A stretch of 64,000 nucleotides of DNA, taken from NCBI GenBank assembly GCA_958510875.1, contig OY294071.1, forward strand, positions 38,036,581 to 38,100,580, written 5' to 3'. The translations under genes and the position numbers were made by a program. The stretch's first letter is position 1. Each line of letters begins with the position of its first letter. This DNA is from Endomychus coccineus. Lineage: Eukaryota; Arthropoda; Insecta; Coleoptera; Endomychidae. Below the pieces are notes generated by a model that made no database searches, had not been told where the DNA came from, and saw nothing but the letters and a program-made list of their open reading frames with translations. Positions 62,511-64,000 of the stretch are shown piece after piece.

Positions 62511-64000
62511 TAACAGAGTGTTAATGTGACCTAATTCCCGAGAATTTTTATATAAAAAGTATATATACAGGGTCAAATCAATTTGTGTGGCCGGAAAAGT
62601 GTTGAAAAACTTGGAAATAAATTTTTATTCCACCAGTAAACTACCCGAAATATTCCGAGTACCAAAAATTTGAAAACGCCATTCGATAGAGGACATCCGA
62701 AAAAGTATATATATACAGGGTCAAATCAATTTGTGTGGCCGGAAAAGTGTTGAAAAACTTGGAAATAAATTTTTATTCAATCATAAACTACCCGAAATAT
62801 TCCGAGTACAAAAATTTGAAAACGCCATTCGATAAAGGACATCCGAAAAAGTATATATACAGGGTCAAATCAATTTGTGTGGCCGGAAAAGTGTTGAAAA
62901 ACTTGGAAATAAATTTTTATTCTATTATAAACTACCCGAAATATTTCGAGTACCTAAAATTTGAAAACGTCATTCGATAAAGGACATCCGAAAAAGTATA
63001 TATACAGGGTAAAATCAATTTGTGTGGCTGGAAAAGTGTTGAAAAACTTGGAAATAAATTTTTATTCCATCATAAACTACCCGAAATATTCCGAGTACCA
63101 AAAATTTGAAAACGCCATTCGGATGTCCTTTATCGAATGGCGTTTTCAAATTTTTGGTGCTCGGAATATTTCGGGTAGTTTATGATGGAATAAAAATTTA
63201 TTTCTAAGTTTTCAAACACTTTTCCGGCCACACAAATTGATTTGACCCTGTACATATACTTTTTCGGATGTCCTTTATCGAATGGCGTTTTCAAATGTTT
63301 GGTACTCGGAATATTCCGGGTAGTTTATGATGGAATAAAAATTTATATCTAAGTTTTTCAACACTTTTCCGGCCACACAAATTGATTTGACCCTGTATAT
63401 ATACTTTTTCGGATGTCCTCTATCGAATGGCGTTTTCAAATTGTTGGTACAATACTGGAAACGTAGAAACCTAAGTTAAATTTGTGATATACGGAATATT
63501 TTTAGTTAATCGGAAATTTTCGGTACAATACTGAAAGCGTAGAAACATAAGTTATTACTTTTTTCTGTCACTGAGCTACAATCAATGAGTCCCATGTCCG
63601 TACAACTCGGGATATTTTGGTTAATTCCATATTATCCAGCTAAGTCAATATGGATATATCACTCTTCTTTGAATTATTAATATCCCTCTGACTTCAAGTT
63701 ACCCAAGAAAACTGATAATGAGCTTATTCGTAAAAATAATTGATATGGCAACACCGCGGACCATACTCCTCATGAGAAACTGTGGCTAGAAAAGTGTGGC
63801 CAGAAAAGTGTGGCTAACTTCACTCTAATCATCAAATAAATATCTGTAATATCATCGAACTCGCAGAAGGTAACTTTTTGTTGTGATACTCGTATTTTTT
63901 GATATATGAAATTCATTTTTATACGTACAACAGAATATAATAGTTGTAGTAATATAATAATAGTTTATCAATATATAGTTTATAAAACGCCCATCAAGTT

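Larger units (their letters stand above)
61701..62553 (-). mobile_element. Family B Penelope-like fragment with 11-bp target duplication
   Basis: The insert is flanked by AAAAAGTATAT at 61690-61700 and 62554-62564 and splits one 146-bp repeat unit. It carries a family B terminal repeat with an intact hammerhead at the left, a GIY-YIG remnant on the minus strand, and a short inverted piece of the terminal repeat at the right (about 62509-62553). Most of the reverse transcriptase is missing, as in 5'-truncated copies. Confidence 0.85.
61205..63460. repeat. 146-bp tandem repeats, direct then inverted
   Basis: Units contain GGACATCCGAAAAAGTATAT, ACAGGGTCAAATCAATTTG and TAAACTACCCGAAATATT. Equivalent points at 61244, 61389, 61535 and 61681, and after the insertion at 62691, 62837 and 62982, give a period of 145-146 bp. 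The array reverses near 63115. Frames across it (about 75-80 codons) are repeat artefacts. Confidence 0.92.
60628..64000. mobile_element. Large palindromic repeat element, cut by the window edge
   Basis: Outer arm 60628-61200 is the reverse complement of about 63440-64000, and pairing continues to the last base, so the element extends beyond the window. Inside are tandem 146-bp units in one orientation (61205-63115) followed by about two in the opposite orientation (63110-63460). No coding region of its own is visible. An 853-bp Penelope-type fragment sits within the tandem array. Confidence 0.85.

Noticed and set aside
61205..63200. Tandem-repeat frames reading through VAGKVLKNLEINFYSIINY
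   Set aside because: These are translations of the 146-bp satellite-like unit, present once per repeat, with no independent support for coding.

Overview
This is AT-rich nuclear DNA from an arthropod, most likely an insect. The evidence is two ordinary multi-exon metazoan housekeeping genes with GT-AG introns, a DRE-type core promoter palindrome of the kind known from insects, and a dense, nested load of animal-type transposons (Penelope-like, hAT, foldback/MITE, non-LTR, Polinton-type). The order of insect cannot be decided from the sequence. Nothing here is bacterial, and no CRISPR array or rRNA is present.

Host genes. RRP9 (U3-55K, a WD40 protein of the U3 snoRNP) lies on the minus strand at 3552-6104 in seven coding exons (456 aa). 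Rap1 (Ras-like GTPase) lies on the plus strand at 8582-12861 in four coding exons (184 aa, CAAX box CVLV). An isolated possible signal-peptide exon is at 57935-57986. The rest is repeats or unassigned sequence.

The main mobile element is 21421-37744 (16,324 bp). It begins AGT and ends ACT, is bounded by the 6-bp target duplication AACATG, and carries nearly identical terminal inverted repeats of about 4.05 kb. These are Polinton/Maverick hallmarks. Inside I can recognise only a protein-primed family B DNA polymerase (interrupted by two in-frame stops), a GNAT-type acetyltransferase, and short exon-like ORFs. I see no integrase, packaging ATPase, protease or capsid gene. The TIRs carry tRNA-like modules, a 44-codon ORF behind a splice acceptor, and three copies each of the 12-bp palindrome GATAACGTTATC. 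This is my best candidate for an under-described system: a PolB-only, giant-TIR Polinton relative.

The second theme is Penelope-like elements (PLEs) and hammerhead ribozymes. One PLE at about 54.3-57.3 kb has an intact 757-aa reverse transcriptase/GIY-YIG protein. At least four clear and two diverged hammerhead families occur through the window, usually as head-to-head inverted pairs, often against (TA)n tracts. In three of the families the helix III sequence is self-complementary (ACGT, ACGCGT, ACGTACGT), which suits dimeric ribozymes.

Other elements: a degenerate hAT transposon with 8-bp target duplication (47662-49834); a 705-bp hAT-like MITE (17641-18345) nested in a foldback element (16941-19285); a foldback element in a Rap1 intron (11044-12046); a foldback interrupted by a PLE remnant (44.65-46.44 kb); a G-rich foldback (40.69-41.10 kb); non-LTR fragments (1-305; 41.44-42.30 kb); and a large palindrome with 146-bp tandem repeats running off the right edge (60628-64000), itself split by an 853-bp PLE fragment with an 11-bp target duplication.
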